Assembly: GCF_014697575.1 (NCBI RefSeq)
Contig: NZ_JACJSC010000005.1
Coordinates: forward strand, 124,001-188,000
Source: Planktothrix sp. FACHB-1365
Lineage (GTDB): Bacteria > Cyanobacteriota > Cyanobacteriia > Cyanobacteriales > Microcoleaceae
Direction of reading: 5' to 3'
DNA: 64,000 nt
In this document: piece by piece, positions 1 to 8,749 of the stretch
Layout of the letters: every line of letters starts with the position of its first letter
Position numbering within the stretch: position 1 is the stretch's first letter
The notes under the pieces: generated by a model
The model's input: the letters and a program-made list of their open reading frames with translations, nothing else
Told to the model about the DNA's origin: nothing
Database searches by the model: none
Made by a program: the position numbers and the translations under genes

Positions 1-571
1 TAATTTCTTCAATGGGATTAATGCAACCCAAAGTATTAGAAATATGCACAACAGCCACTAATTTTGTTCGGTCTGAGATTAAGGTTTTAAACTGTTCTAA
101 ATCAAATTCTTGAGTTTCCGTTAATTCCACAAATTTGATCACAGCCCCGGTTTTTTGGGCAACCATTTGCCAAGGAACTAAATTACTATGATGTTCCATG
201 ACACTGAGAATAATTTCATCCCCGGCTTGTAAAGTATTTAAACCCCAAGAATAGGCAACTAAATTAATGGCTTCACTGGCATTGCGGGTATAGACAATTT
301 CTTGATAGGATTTAGCATTAATAAATTGAGCAACTTTGACCCGTGCGGCTTCATAGGCATCCGTTGCTTTTGCACTTAAGGCATGAACCCCCCGATGCAC
401 ATTAGAATTATATTGTTGATAATAATCTTGAATGGCATTTAAGACCGCTAAGGGTTTCTGAGAGGTGGCGGCATTATCTAAATAAACTAACGGTTGACCG
501 TTGATGTCTTGGTGTAAAATCGGGAAATCTTGACGGACGGTTTCAGCGAGTGTTTTTTCTTGAGTTAGCAT
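1..571 (-). CDS. sufS: SufS cysteine desulfurase (partial, N-terminal part)
   Basis: The first ~190 residues of a PLP-dependent group II cysteine desulfurase; the 3' part lies beyond the left window edge. Visible are the family segments [11 protein letters not shown] near residue 30, [10 protein letters not shown] near 60 and [10 protein letters not shown]. The enzyme takes sulfur from cysteine for the SufBCD scaffold. The PLP lysine and catalytic cysteine loop are outside the window. It is the last gene of a minus-strand sufBCDS run, 90 bp after sufD; that gap holds a palindromic AGAAACCCGGTTTCT repeat. The ATG at 569-571 aligns with the usual start of the family. Identification is certain; completeness cannot be judged. 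Confidence 0.93.
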   Translation of the reverse strand, partial: MLTQEKTLAETVRQDFPILHQDINGQPLVYLDNAATSQKPLAVLNAIQDYYQQYNSNVHRGVHALSAKATDAYEAARVKVAQFINAKSYQEIVYTRNASEAINLVAYSWGLNTLQAGDEIILSVMEHHSNLVPWQMVAQKTGAVIKFVELTETQEFDLEQFKTLISDRTKLVAVVHISNTLGCINPIEEI

Positions 572-609
572 TATTTTAAATATCCTTAAATTTAATTTTG
601 GGCTCATAT

Positions 610-660
610 AGAAACCGGGTGTCTGACGTAAATTTTTTCATGAGAAACCCGGTTTCTGGG
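610..660. repeat. AGAAACCCGGTTTCT palindromic repeat between sufD and sufS
   Basis: An imperfect copy (610-624) and a perfect 15-bp palindrome (643-657) of the AGAAACC-N-GGTTTCT family. The family recurs at 28290-28360 and, as a tandem array, at 45701-46022. It lies directly after the sufD stop and could form a hairpin in the suf mRNA. That would be a coincidental effect of an interspersed repeat, since there is no T-run typical of a terminator. Confidence 0.7.
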
Positions 661-661
661 G

Positions 662-2041
662 TTAACTAAACTCGGTGCGACAGGAAACACAACGAGATAA
701 AACCTGTTGTAACGTTTCTGAGGGCAATTTGCCTAGAATTTCTGCCGCGAAAGCATCAATTAACAGGTGACGACTCATCTGTTCACTTAACCCTCGACTT
801 CGCAAATAGAAGACTTCATCTTCTTCTAATTGACTCACGGTGGCACCATGAGAACATTTAACATTATCCGCCACAATTTCTAACTGAGGTTTGGTGTCTA
901 TTCTTCCTTTTGAAGATAGCAATAAATTCCGACTCAGTTGATTAGCATTGGTGAATTGTGCCGTTTGGGGTACAAAGACTTTACCATTAAAAACGCCATG
1001 AGCCTTGTGATCGATAATACATTTATGGACTTGATTAAATGTCCCATGTTGATGATTAAACATCATGGCGCTGTGGGTATCGGCTAACTGTTCACTACCA
1101 ATTAATGTTAATCCGTTGAGGGTGGTTTCTGTTCCTTCTCCCCGTTGATAAATGTCTAAATTGTGGCGGGATAGTTTAGCACCTAAACTTACGGCATGGC
1201 AAGTATATCGACTATTTCGACATTGGAAAACAACATTTTTACCAATATGAAATGCTGTGCCTGCTCCCCGTTGTAGCCTTGTATGGTTGACTTCGGCATT
1301 TTCTTCTAAGAAAATTTCGGTGACGGCATTCGTAAAATAGGGTTGCACTTTTGCTCGGTCAGAACATCCGAATACTTCGGCGGTTGCATAATGTTCAATA
1401 ACAGTGGATGAACTGCCGGCTTCTGCTACAATTAATCCTCTGGGTTGATTGATCACCGGACGGTTATCCGGTAAGGCAATGAATAATAAATGAATGGGGT
1501 TTTCAATAATTTTATTCTTCTCAACCCAAAGAACAGCGACATCATTTAACCCGGTGGTGTTCAGTGTTGCAAAAACGTCTTGATTTCCTGGATTTTGGCT
1601 GAGATAGTTGGGAAGACGATCTCGCAATTGTTCAGGAAGTTGGGCTAAATTGCCAATAAAAACACCTTCGGGAATTTCTTCCAGATTTGAAAGATGGGGA
1701 GCATAAATCCCATTGACAAATACAATCCGTCTGTGTTCCGCTTCGGGTATAATTAAAGAGGCGATCGCTTCGGGTTGTAAGGTGACAAAATCAGCAACTT
1801 GAAAGCGATGTTCTAGTAAGGGAGATAAATTAGTAAACCGCCATTCTTCATCTTGTTGGGTCGGGATTTCTAATTCTTTAATCCAAGTTAAGGCATGATC
1901 TCGAATATTTTGCAGATGAGTGGCAATTTCAGACCCCAAGGGATAGGTCGAAGACTGTTTAGAAAGTCCGTTTTGAATGTCTGCTAACAGATGGTTTAAA
2001 TAGGACACTTCCGATTTTTCTGTGATTGCAATATTGTTCAT
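662..2041 (-). CDS. sufD: SufD, Fe-S cluster assembly scaffold subunit
   Basis: A 459-residue protein of the SufB/SufD beta-helix family and partner of SufB and SufC in the cytosolic SufBC2D complex that assembles Fe-S clusters. The C-terminal family core is clear: LGAKLSRHNLDIYQRGEGTE, the HKAHGVFNGKVFVP stretch and the KCSHGATVSQLEEDEVFYLRSRG stretch with its conserved Cys and His. The ATG at 2039-2041 overlaps the sufC stop by one base (TAATG), so translation is probably coupled. It is third in the sufB-C-D-S order normal for cyanobacteria. Length is typical and nothing is missing. Confidence 0.96.
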   Translation of the reverse strand: MNNIAITEKSEVSYLNHLLADIQNGLSKQSSTYPLGSEIATHLQNIRDHALTWIKELEIPTQQDEEWRFTNLSPLLEHRFQVADFVTLQPEAIASLIIPEAEHRRIVFVNGIYAPHLSNLEEIPEGVFIGNLAQLPEQLRDRLPNYLSQNPGNQDVFATLNTTGLNDVAVLWVEKNKIIENPIHLLFIALPDNRPVINQPRGLIVAEAGSSSTVIEHYATAEVFGCSDRAKVQPYFTNAVTEIFLEENAEVNHTRLQRGAGTAFHIGKNVVFQCRNSRYTCHAVSLGAKLSRHNLDIYQRGEGTETTLNGLTLIGSEQLADTHSAMMFNHQHGTFNQVHKCIIDHKAHGVFNGKVFVPQTAQFTNANQLSRNLLLSSKGRIDTKPQLEIVADNVKCSHGATVSQLEEDEVFYLRSRGLSEQMSRHLLIDAFAAEILGKLPSETLQQVLSRCVSCRTEFS

Positions 2042-2823
2042 TAAACCCCCACCATTGCCGAAGCAACAACATCATCATAGCCTTTTTCTTCTAGTTCTAA
2101 GGCGAGTTCTTTTGTGCCTGTTTTAATAATACGTCCATCGGACACAACATGAACATAATCCGGCACAATATAATCCAGTAACCGTTGATAATGGGTAATC
2201 ACTAACAAAGCGTTATTTTCGTTGGCTAATTGATTAACTCCATTGGCAACAATTCGCAACGCATCAATATCTAAACCCGAATCTGTTTCATCTAAAACGG
2301 CTAATTTGGGTTCTAATAACGCCATTTGCAAAATTTCATTGCGTTTTTTCTCTCCCCCAGAAAATCCTTCATTAACACTGCGTTCTAAAAATTCATCGCG
2401 CATTTTAACGATGTCTAATTTTTCCCGCACTAATTCATCAAAGTCAAAGGCATCTAATTCTTCTAATCCTTTATGTTTTTGATGAGCATTATAGGCAACT
2501 CTCAGAAAGTCTAAGTTACTCACCCCTGGAATTTCAATCGGATATTGAAACGCTAAGAAAATTCCAGCTAAGGCGCGGTCTTCCGGTTCTAATTCTAATA
2601 AATTGTGACCTAAAAAGGTAATTTCTCCTCCGGTGACTTCGTAGCTCGGATGTCCGCTTAAAACCTTAGAAAAAGTGCTTTTCCCCGAACCATTTAAACC
2701 CATAATGGCATGGATTTCTCCGGCTTTAATTTCTAAATTAAACCCCTTAAGGATTTGTTTATCGTCAATATTAGCCGTTAAATTCTTAACGGATAGAATA
2801 ATTTCGCTGTTTTCTTTAATCAT
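2041..2823 (-). CDS. sufC: SufC, ABC-type ATPase of the SufBCD complex
   Basis: A 260-residue soluble ABC ATPase that drives conformational change of the SufBD scaffold. Walker A is GLNGSGKST near residue 42, the signature is the SufC form [10 protein letters not shown] near 155, Walker B is [16 protein letters not shown], and the switch His is in VITHYQR. There are no membrane segments, as expected. It overlaps sufD by one base and lies 96 bp downstream of sufB, from which it is separated by a palindromic repeat inside a broken tandem repeat. The call is certain. Confidence 0.97.
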   Translation of the reverse strand: MIKENSEIILSVKNLTANIDDKQILKGFNLEIKAGEIHAIMGLNGSGKSTFSKVLSGHPSYEVTGGEITFLGHNLLELEPEDRALAGIFLAFQYPIEIPGVSNLDFLRVAYNAHQKHKGLEELDAFDFDELVREKLDIVKMRDEFLERSVNEGFSGGEKKRNEILQMALLEPKLAVLDETDSGLDIDALRIVANGVNQLANENNALLVITHYQRLLDYIVPDYVHVVSDGRIIKTGTKELALELEEKGYDDVVASAMVGV

Positions 2824-2867
2824 GGTTGTCTGTTGTTCGATTTACAAAGTCTTAATTTCATTTCTTC

Positions 2868-2918
2868 CACTGATAACTGGTACAGACGCGCCATGGCGCG
2901 TCTCTACACTGATAACTG
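2868..2918. repeat. 27-bp GACGCGCCATGGCGCGTC palindromic insert flanked by 12-bp direct repeats
   Basis: The palindrome AGACGCGCCATGGCGCGTCT is centred near 2893 in the sufB-sufC spacer. It is bounded by two identical copies of CACTGATAACTG (2868-2879 and 2907-2918). The reverse complement, CAGTTATCAGTG, is the end of the tandem array at 30400-30440. The palindrome shares its GTAGAGACG...CGTCTCTAC outer arms with the one at 8575-8616. Confidence 0.75.
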
Positions 2919-2919
2919 A

Positions 2920-4356
2920 TTACCCAACGGTTCCTTCTAATTTCAAGCTCAATAATTTATCAGCTTCGACGGCAAATTCCATCGGTAATTTATTGAACAC
3001 ATCTTTGCAGAAACCGCTAATCATCATCGAGACAGCATCTTCAGCAGAAATACCCCGTTGTGCAAAATAGAAAAGTTGGTCTTCTCCTATTTTAGAAGTA
3101 GAGGCTTCATGTTCAACTTTAGCGCTATTATTTTCCACTTGAATATAGGGAAAAGTATTCGCCTGAGCTCGATCTCCGATTAACATAGAATCACATTGAG
3201 AATAATTTCTTGCACCTGCGGCTTTCGGCCCCATTTTCACTAACCCGCGATAACTATTGGCGGATTTTCCAGCAGAAATTCCTTTAGAAATAATCGTGCT
3301 GCGGGTATTTTTCCCAATATGGATCATTTTGGTTCCGGTGTCCGCCTGTTGTTTATTATTTGTCAGCGCAACGGAATAAAATTCACCGACCGAATTATCT
3401 CCAACTAAGACACAACTGGGATATTTCCAGGTAATAGCAGACCCGGTTTCTACCTGTGTCCAAGAAATCTTAGAATTCACTCCTTTGCATAATCCCCGTT
3501 TGGTGACAAAGTTGTAAATTCCGCCTTTGCCTTCTTCATCTCCGGCGTACCAATTTTGCACCGTAGAATATTTAATTTCCGCATTATCTAACGCGACTAA
3601 TTCCACAACGGCGGCGTGCAGTTGATTGGTATCAAACATGGGAGCAGTACAGCCTTCTAAATAGGTAACAGAACTGGCTTCTTCTGCAATAATTAAAGTG
3701 CGTTCAAACTGTCCCGAATCGCCGTTATTAATCCGAAAATAGGTAGACAAATCCATCGGACATTGTACACCTTTGGGAATATAAACAAATGAACCATCAC
3801 TAAAAACGGCAGAATTCAACGCGGCGAAGAAATTATCGCTCACGGGAACCACACTTCCTAAATATTTTTCCACCAGTTCAGGATGTTCCTTAACGGCTTC
3901 AGAAATGGAACAGAAAATTACCCCGTCTTCGGCTAATTTTTCTTTAAAAGTTGTCGCAATAGAAACGCTATCAAAAACCGCATCAACGGCTACATTAGAA
4001 AGACGCTTCTGTTCGCTTAAAGGAATGCCTAATTTCTCAAAGGTTTCTAATAAAGTCGGGTCAACTTCTTCTAAACTTGCTTTTTTGTTTTCAACTTTGG
4101 GAGCGGAATAGTAGATAATGGATTGATAGTCAATGGGCGGATAGTTGACGTGGGGCCAGGTGGGTTCTACCATCTTCAGCCATTGTCGATAGGCTCGTAG
4201 ACGGAAGTTGAGCATAAATTCCGGCTCATTTTTTTTAGCCGAAATCAGGCGGACAACATCCTCACTGAGTCCACGGGGGATGGTGTCCGACTCAATATCG
4301 GTGACGAAACCGTATTTATACGGCTGGTTGACTAGGGTTTTAACGGAAGCACTCAT
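2920..4356 (-). CDS. sufB: SufB, Fe-S cluster assembly scaffold
   Basis: A 478-residue SufB, the main scaffold on which sulfur from SufS is assembled into clusters in the cytosol. Family landmarks include the [15 protein letters not shown] segment, the EGCTAPMF cysteine segment, the [11 protein letters not shown]-like stretch (here [14 protein letters not shown]) and the SQCDSMLIG segment. It is first in the minus-strand operon and divergent from sufR across 154 bp that contain SufR-type operators. Length matches other cyanobacterial SufB proteins and the ATG at 4354-4356 fits the family start. Confidence 0.97.
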   Translation of the reverse strand: MSASVKTLVNQPYKYGFVTDIESDTIPRGLSEDVVRLISAKKNEPEFMLNFRLRAYRQWLKMVEPTWPHVNYPPIDYQSIIYYSAPKVENKKASLEEVDPTLLETFEKLGIPLSEQKRLSNVAVDAVFDSVSIATTFKEKLAEDGVIFCSISEAVKEHPELVEKYLGSVVPVSDNFFAALNSAVFSDGSFVYIPKGVQCPMDLSTYFRINNGDSGQFERTLIIAEEASSVTYLEGCTAPMFDTNQLHAAVVELVALDNAEIKYSTVQNWYAGDEEGKGGIYNFVTKRGLCKGVNSKISWTQVETGSAITWKYPSCVLVGDNSVGEFYSVALTNNKQQADTGTKMIHIGKNTRSTIISKGISAGKSANSYRGLVKMGPKAAGARNYSQCDSMLIGDRAQANTFPYIQVENNSAKVEHEASTSKIGEDQLFYFAQRGISAEDAVSMMISGFCKDVFNKLPMEFAVEADKLLSLKLEGTVG

Positions 4357-4412
4357 AGCTTTAAATTTAGTGTTCGATGGTTCTCAAAGGATGACAGACG
4401 GGTGGTAGGCTA

Positions 4413-4446
4413 TAGACTTAAGCAACAAGTTTGTTACTTAAGTCTA
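4413..4446. promoter_or_regulatory. SufR operator 1: 34-bp near-perfect palindrome
   Basis: Outer arms TAGACTTAAG (4413-4422) and CTTAAGTCTA (4437-4446) are exact reverse complements. The core CAACAAGTTTGTTA is itself almost palindromic (AACAA-N2-TTGTT). SufR of Synechocystis is known to bind CAAC-N6-GTTG-like sites between sufR and sufB; this site sits in the same place. It lies 57-90 bp upstream of the sufB start and about 65 bp before sufR. Confidence 0.75.
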
Positions 4447-4458
4447 TTTTAAGCTACA

Positions 4459-4480
4459 TTAACAACAAGTGCATTGTCAA
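4459..4480. promoter_or_regulatory. Candidate SufR operator 2
   Basis: A second, shorter dyad, ACAA-GTGCA-TTGT preceded by CAAC, lies closer to sufR. Two SufR sites in this spacer are known in Synechocystis, so a second weaker site would be expected. The match is partial (one CAAC half-site, imperfect partner), so the assignment is tentative. Confidence 0.45.
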
Positions 4481-4510
4481 AGTCCAAATTTATAAATTTT
4501 TGTTAAGACG

Positions 4511-5239
4511 ATGGCCACCACTCAGCAGCAGTCCACAAAACACGATATTTTGCAACTCCTTCTCAAGCAGGGACAGGCGACGGCCCAGGAGTTAGCGGAA
4601 ACCCTTGAGATTAGTCCCCAAGCCATTCGTCGTCATCTCAAAGATTTGGAACTGGAGGGGTTAATTGCCTATAATTCGGTTCAGGTGGGGATGGGGCGAC
4701 CTCAGCACGTTTATGAATTGACGACTCAAGGACGGGAACGCTTTCCGAACCGTTATGATGAGTTTGCGATTTCCTTTCTGGATACTTTAGCGCAAACCGT
4801 CGGACATGAACAGGTTAGTCAAATTTTACAGAAACAATGGCAGCGTAAAGCTATCGAATATCGACAAAAAGTTGGCAAGGGTTCCCTCAAAGAACGAGTG
4901 GAAAAATTAGTGGAATTGCGAAAAGCCGAAGGGTATATGGCTGAATGGTATTTGGTGGAGCCAGAACAACGGGATACTCCGCGAGAACGTTATATTTTAA
5001 CCGAACATAATTGTGCTATTTCTAATGTGGCGGAATCATTTCCCAGTGTCTGTGGTCATGAGTTAGAAATGTTTGGGGCAATTTTAGAAGATTGTACCGT
5101 AGAAAGAACCCATTGGATTGTGAATGGGGAACATCGGTGTGGGTATTTAATTATAGGAGGGAACACCGAACACCGAACACCGAACAGGGAGGAAAAAACA
5201 GACACAATATCTGGTTTGTTACATCAGTCTTTGTCCTAA
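4511..5239 (+). CDS. sufR: SufR, Fe-S-responsive repressor of the suf operon
   Basis: A 242-residue DeoR/ArsR-like winged-helix regulator. The N-terminal HTH (LLLKQGQATAQELAETLEIS, then IRRHLKDLELEGLI) covers residues ~16-55. The C-terminal half holds the cysteines of the 4Fe-4S site: C in EHNCAISN, C in FPSVCGHE, C in LEDCTVERTH and C in HRCGYLI. It represses sufBCDS and itself when the cluster is present. It is divergent from sufB. Oddity: after CGYLIIGG the protein continues as NTEHRTPNREEKT, encoded by a short tandem repeat (AACACCG units followed by AACAGGGAGG). The last ~25 residues therefore appear to be added repeat sequence rather than part of the conserved fold. Confidence 0.95.
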   Translation: MATTQQQSTKHDILQLLLKQGQATAQELAETLEISPQAIRRHLKDLELEGLIAYNSVQVGMGRPQHVYELTTQGRERFPNRYDEFAISFLDTLAQTVGHEQVSQILQKQWQRKAIEYRQKVGKGSLKERVEKLVELRKAEGYMAEWYLVEPEQRDTPRERYILTEHNCAISNVAESFPSVCGHELEMFGAILEDCTVERTHWIVNGEHRCGYLIIGGNTEHRTPNREEKTDTISGLLHQSLS

Positions 5240-5245
5240 CCCTAC

Positions 5246-5653
5246 TTGAGCGACTGGTATATTAAATTATCAATTAAAGCTATGGAATTTTTAACTCAGG
5301 ACGAAGCCATTCAAGTGGATGCGGCGTTATTATCCTCTAAGGAAAAGTTTTCAACGCGGTTAGCCATTTATGCGTTACGGTGTTTAAAGGAAATTTCTCA
5401 AACCGAAGACATTATTATTGAAAATATTAAACCCGAACAAGTCCAGAATTGGGTTAGAAATGATTCTAGTTTTCAAGAAAATATTGAATTTGATGCTAAT
5501 TTCGATAGTTTTTTTACTCAGTTATTAATGGCTTCATTAAATCCTTTAAAACAAGCTGCTAAATCCGAAAATATTCCGATTCAAAATTTAACAGTTAAAC
5601 AGTTAATTCATTGGTTTGAGCAGGAATCTAAGCAGAATTTAGAGCAATATTGA
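5246..5653 (+). CDS. Conserved hypothetical protein downstream of sufR
   Basis: A 135-residue soluble, acidic, probably helical protein (SDWYIKLSIKAMEFLTQDEA, then STRLAIYALRCLKEI). I do not recognise a named domain. Two starts are possible: TTG at 5246, six bases after the sufR stop, or the in-frame ATG at 5282. The SDWYIKLSIKA segment looks like protein sequence rather than leader, so I prefer TTG, without a clear Shine-Dalgarno. The tight spacing suggests co-transcription with sufR. No signal peptide or membrane segment is present. Function is unknown. Confidence 0.7.
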   Translation: MSDWYIKLSIKAMEFLTQDEAIQVDAALLSSKEKFSTRLAIYALRCLKEISQTEDIIIENIKPEQVQNWVRNDSSFQENIEFDANFDSFFTQLLMASLNPLKQAAKSENIPIQNLTVKQLIHWFEQESKQNLEQY

Positions 5654-5823
5654 AAACTATATGAGACAACCAATAAATAAGAGAAAATCAACAAATATGA
5701 TCAACCTAGATACCATCCAGAAAGACATAATATCATCGTAGCTGGCAACAGTTAAAGATGAGTGATACAATTTAATCAAATTTGCATTTGGTGTTTCAAA
5801 ATCAGAAGCAATAGGCTAATCCT

Positions 5824-6051
5824 ATGAATACCCTTGACCAAGTATTAGAAACTGCTTTACAACTACCCTACGAACAGCAGGAAATGCTGATCAAAATTCT
5901 GCAAAACCGCCACCAAGAAAGTCGCCGGGCAGAAATAGCTGTGGATGCAAAAAAAAGCTTGGCTGATTTCCATGCCGGAAAATTTAGATACCAGTCAGCC
6001 CACGATATTGTTCTAACATTGCGCCAGTCTTTGCAGGAGCCAGAAGCATGA
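5824..6051 (+). CDS. Type II antitoxin-like protein
   Basis: A 75-residue protein (MNTLDQVLETALQLPYEQQE start), helical and charged, resembling small antitoxins paired with RelE/ParE toxins in cyanobacteria. Its stop overlaps the start of the next gene by four bases (ATGA), the usual arrangement of an antitoxin-toxin operon. It probably binds and neutralises the product of 6048-6332 and may autoregulate the promoter in the 170 bp upstream. The role is inferred mainly from the neighbour and size; the sequence does not show a recognisable DNA-binding fold. Confidence 0.75.
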   Translation: MNTLDQVLETALQLPYEQQEMLIKILQNRHQESRRAEIAVDAKKSLADFHAGKFRYQSAHDIVLTLRQSLQEPEA

Positions 6052-6332
6052 GAATGCTGGTTCTAACCCCAAAATTCAAACGGGCATTCCGCAAATTTGT
6101 AAAGCGAAACACTGAACTCCAGCAACGCATTGAAGAAACCCTTGAACAAATGGAAGTAGATGTATTTGCCCCAGCTTTGGGCACACACAAACTGAGTGGT
6201 CAACTCGACGGTCTTCAGTCCTGTTCTTGTGGCTATGATTGTCGTATTGTATTCTCGATTGAACAGCATACAGAAACCAATAGTGAAATCATTGTTCTGC
6301 TCGACATCGGGACACATGATGAAGTTTACTAA
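6048..6332 (+). CDS. RelE/ParE-superfamily toxin
   Basis: A 94-residue protein with the RelE/YafQ layout: LTPKFKRAFRKFVKRNTELQQRIEETLEQM (two N-terminal helices), then HKLSGQLDGLQSCSCGYDCRIVFSI (central strands with the conserved Arg) and a C-terminal LLDIGTHDEVY, typical of the mRNA-interferase branch. Expected activity is ribosome-dependent mRNA cleavage. It is coupled to the upstream antitoxin by an ATGA overlap. Length is normal and the C-terminal GTHDEVY motif is intact, so the toxin is probably functional. Confidence 0.85.
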   Translation: MRMLVLTPKFKRAFRKFVKRNTELQQRIEETLEQMEVDVFAPALGTHKLSGQLDGLQSCSCGYDCRIVFSIEQHTETNSEIIVLLDIGTHDEVY

Positions 6333-6376
6333 CTGGGTCGGTGTTGCGTAGGGGAAGCCAGTCGAAGACATCACAA

Positions 6377-6484
6377 CTCAGCGTTAAAGAACTCCACCTC
6401 CAAGAAATCGATAGCACCCCTGGCGAACTGCTCACCGATCTTCTCAGCTTGGTGCGATCGCTCAAATTCTCAGGGATAGTATAA
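6377..6484 (+). pseudogene. Relic of a small antitoxin-like (DUF2281-type) gene
   Basis: The reading frame from 6377 to a TAA at 6484 encodes LSVKELHLQEIDSTPGELL followed by TDLLSLVRSLKFSGIV. This resembles the start of the small VapB/DUF2281-like proteins common in cyanobacteria, but there is no proper start and it ends early. The frame is open upstream to a GTG at 6341, with unrelated residues. It sits directly after the toxin gene, so it is probably debris of a second toxin-antitoxin locus. Confidence 0.4.
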
Positions 6485-6533
6485 AACCCCAGGTTCTCAG
6501 GGAAACTGGGGTATTTTAATCAGGTTGATAAGA

Positions 6534-8393
6534 TTACGCTAGAATTACCATTCCAGCCGGAGGTAAGTTCACACGAATGGCTGTTCGATTTTGATACAGT
6601 TCAACGGTCAGGGTTTCGGAGGTGGGAGGATGACGCAATTGATCATCATTCCAAGCACTATTGTAGAGAACCGTGATTTGAGAACCCGCAGGATGAAGGT
6701 TTGGATCAACTTCAATATAAGCACTTTGACTTTCTACACCATTGGTATTTAAAGCCATGACGACTTCTTGAGTAAACAAAATCCGTGACCAACCCACCAC
6801 TTGACCGGACGTAGGCCAGAAAAAGGAACTGCTATTAACGCTAATTTCGCGTAAATATTGTCGCCCACGTCGCAGGGCTAAACCTACAGGGGATTTTTGA
6901 TCTCGAAGACGAGCGATCGCAGCAATTCGTAAATAGGTGGGATGATTGGGATCGAAGAAATGGCAGGAACTGGTTTCAAATGCCCCAAATAAGCCCCCAA
7001 ACATCACCTCCCGAATATAACGATCCATGAACTCCGTCCCAGGTTCCAAGCTGAAATCATGGCGGTTTTGATTACCGTCAAAGGCTTGTTCTGTACCGTA
7101 ATAAATACAGGGAATTCCTAATGTTGTTAATTGAACGCCGACGGTGTGGGCAGTTTGTTCATAACAAGCAGGAATATTATTATTAGCAGAAACCCGATAT
7201 TTACCATCCCGTCCTACCATGTCATGATCATCCAAAATTGAGACGTGATATTGTCCAGCAAGTCGATGACTTCCTAACTCATCAACGCCACCATATTGAT
7301 TAAAAAAGTCTTGAGGATTTGTAAACCTTTTAAGCAATCCCATTAATTTTTTCGGCGGTTCACCAATATCTAAAATGGCATCTAAATTTAAGCCAAAAAT
7401 ATCGAGGTAAGTTTTTGCTGTTGTTGCACCTCCTGTTACTTCTCCTAAGAGCAGGAAGTTCTCTTTACCAATGGATTCAGTATATTCCCGAATTGCCCCA
7501 CAAAAACTACGGGAGGCTTCCCAAGGTAAATGTTTAACGGTATCAATGCGAAATCCATCACAATCACTTAAGGCAATCCAATATTGATAAACCTTAATAA
7601 CTGCTGATAAAACTTCATTGTTTGATAAGTCAAGATCTTTTAACTCAAAAAAGTCACCCCGGCGGAATTCAACATCTGGGTGCATGGGATTTTCCCAAGG
7701 CTCTGCGTCCCAATGTTCGATTTTTCCGGCGCGAGTATACCACTCCCAATTTTGAAATTCTTGCGGCCAAACGCCATCTTCAATAGACTGGGGTTTATCA
7801 ATACAGTCTCCCGTTTGAGAACGCCATCCAGCAACCGGATGAGCCGGAGAATAGCGATAGGAAAGGGTATCTATGGGTTGACCGTTTTCGTCTTGATAAA
7901 ACCAGTTATTTCCGGTGTGATTATAAATAATATCCAGTAAAACATACATTCCCCGTTCATGGGCTGCATCAACTAAATCTCTTAAATCTTGACGAGTTCC
8001 AAACCGAGGATCTATTTCTAAAAAGTTTTGAATTCCATAGCCGTGATAGGTTTGTAAATCACACCGTTGTTTCCAAATTGGGCCGATCCAAAGGGTGGTT
8101 ACACCGAGTTCTTTTAAGTAATCTAATTTACTTTCAATTCCTTTTAATGTTCCCCCAGAAAACTTGGTTCCAGCTTTCATCCAAGCGGCTTTATCTAGGG
8201 TTTTCCAGTCTTCGGGATGATGGCGATCAAACAGGGGACGTTTGGATTCTTCCCCATCACTGAAGCGATCTGGTAACATAAAATACAAGATTTGATCGCG
8301 CCAGTCGTTAGGACTAGGATGAACATTACCACGAGGTTTTAAATTAACGTCTGATAAGTTTGTTGGGGCTGAAAATTCTAGTGGTGTTGTCAT
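6534..8393 (-). CDS. GH13 alpha-amylase family glycosidase
   Basis: A 619-residue cytosolic (no signal peptide) glycoside hydrolase of family 13, acting on alpha-1,4 glucans such as glycogen or maltodextrins. The four GH13 regions are present: I DIIYNHTGN (~154-162), II GFRIDTVKH with nucleophile Asp ~284, III LLGEVTGG with acid/base Glu ~318, and IV SILDDHDMV with His-Asp ~390. A beta-sandwich C-terminal domain follows the barrel. It stands alone on the minus strand. Exact substrate cannot be read from sequence; a glycogen-degrading or maltogenic role is likely. Confidence 0.9.
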   Translation of the reverse strand: MTTPLEFSAPTNLSDVNLKPRGNVHPSPNDWRDQILYFMLPDRFSDGEESKRPLFDRHHPEDWKTLDKAAWMKAGTKFSGGTLKGIESKLDYLKELGVTTLWIGPIWKQRCDLQTYHGYGIQNFLEIDPRFGTRQDLRDLVDAAHERGMYVLLDIIYNHTGNNWFYQDENGQPIDTLSYRYSPAHPVAGWRSQTGDCIDKPQSIEDGVWPQEFQNWEWYTRAGKIEHWDAEPWENPMHPDVEFRRGDFFELKDLDLSNNEVLSAVIKVYQYWIALSDCDGFRIDTVKHLPWEASRSFCGAIREYTESIGKENFLLLGEVTGGATTAKTYLDIFGLNLDAILDIGEPPKKLMGLLKRFTNPQDFFNQYGGVDELGSHRLAGQYHVSILDDHDMVGRDGKYRVSANNNIPACYEQTAHTVGVQLTTLGIPCIYYGTEQAFDGNQNRHDFSLEPGTEFMDRYIREVMFGGLFGAFETSSCHFFDPNHPTYLRIAAIARLRDQKSPVGLALRRGRQYLREISVNSSSFFWPTSGQVVGWSRILFTQEVVMALNTNGVESQSAYIEVDPNLHPAGSQITVLYNSAWNDDQLRHPPTSETLTVELYQNRTAIRVNLPPAGMVILA

Positions 8394-8544
8394 TGTGAGT
8401 CCCTTGATCGTAATAAATTCTGCTCAAAAAGTAGAAAGGAAAATAACAACTTAGAGACATTCCCTCAAGAAGGCTTTCACCCCTAAGCTGTGATTTCTTT
8501 TCTTAGATTCAAGGGGTTTTATACCCATTCAGAACAAAATACTA

Positions 8545-8657
8545 ATATGAAATCCCTAAATGTTTGCTACAAATCCCCCCTGTAGAGACGTTGCATGCAA
8601 CGTCTCTACAGGGGGGTTGGGGGGATCATCTGTAGCGTTCATAATGGGATTTCATAT
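8545..8657. mobile_element. MITE-like nested inverted repeat, copy A (42-bp perfect palindrome core)
   Basis: Terminal inverted repeats ATATGAAATCCC (8545-8556) and GGGATTTCATAT (8646-8657) bound 113 bp. Inner arms carry GCTACA/TGTAGC. The centre (8575-8616) is a perfect 42-bp palindrome: six C, TGTAGAGACGTTGCA, its reverse complement, and six G. A second element with the same ends is at 61646-61796. There is no coding capacity, so if mobile it depends on a transposase elsewhere. Confidence 0.65.
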
Positions 8658-8749
8658 AAATTGAACTCACAAGACTTGACACCCCAGCCGCATAGTCTGT
8701 TTTTAACTAATGATAATTCCCACTTTGAGCTAAAACCTGATACCCTGAT

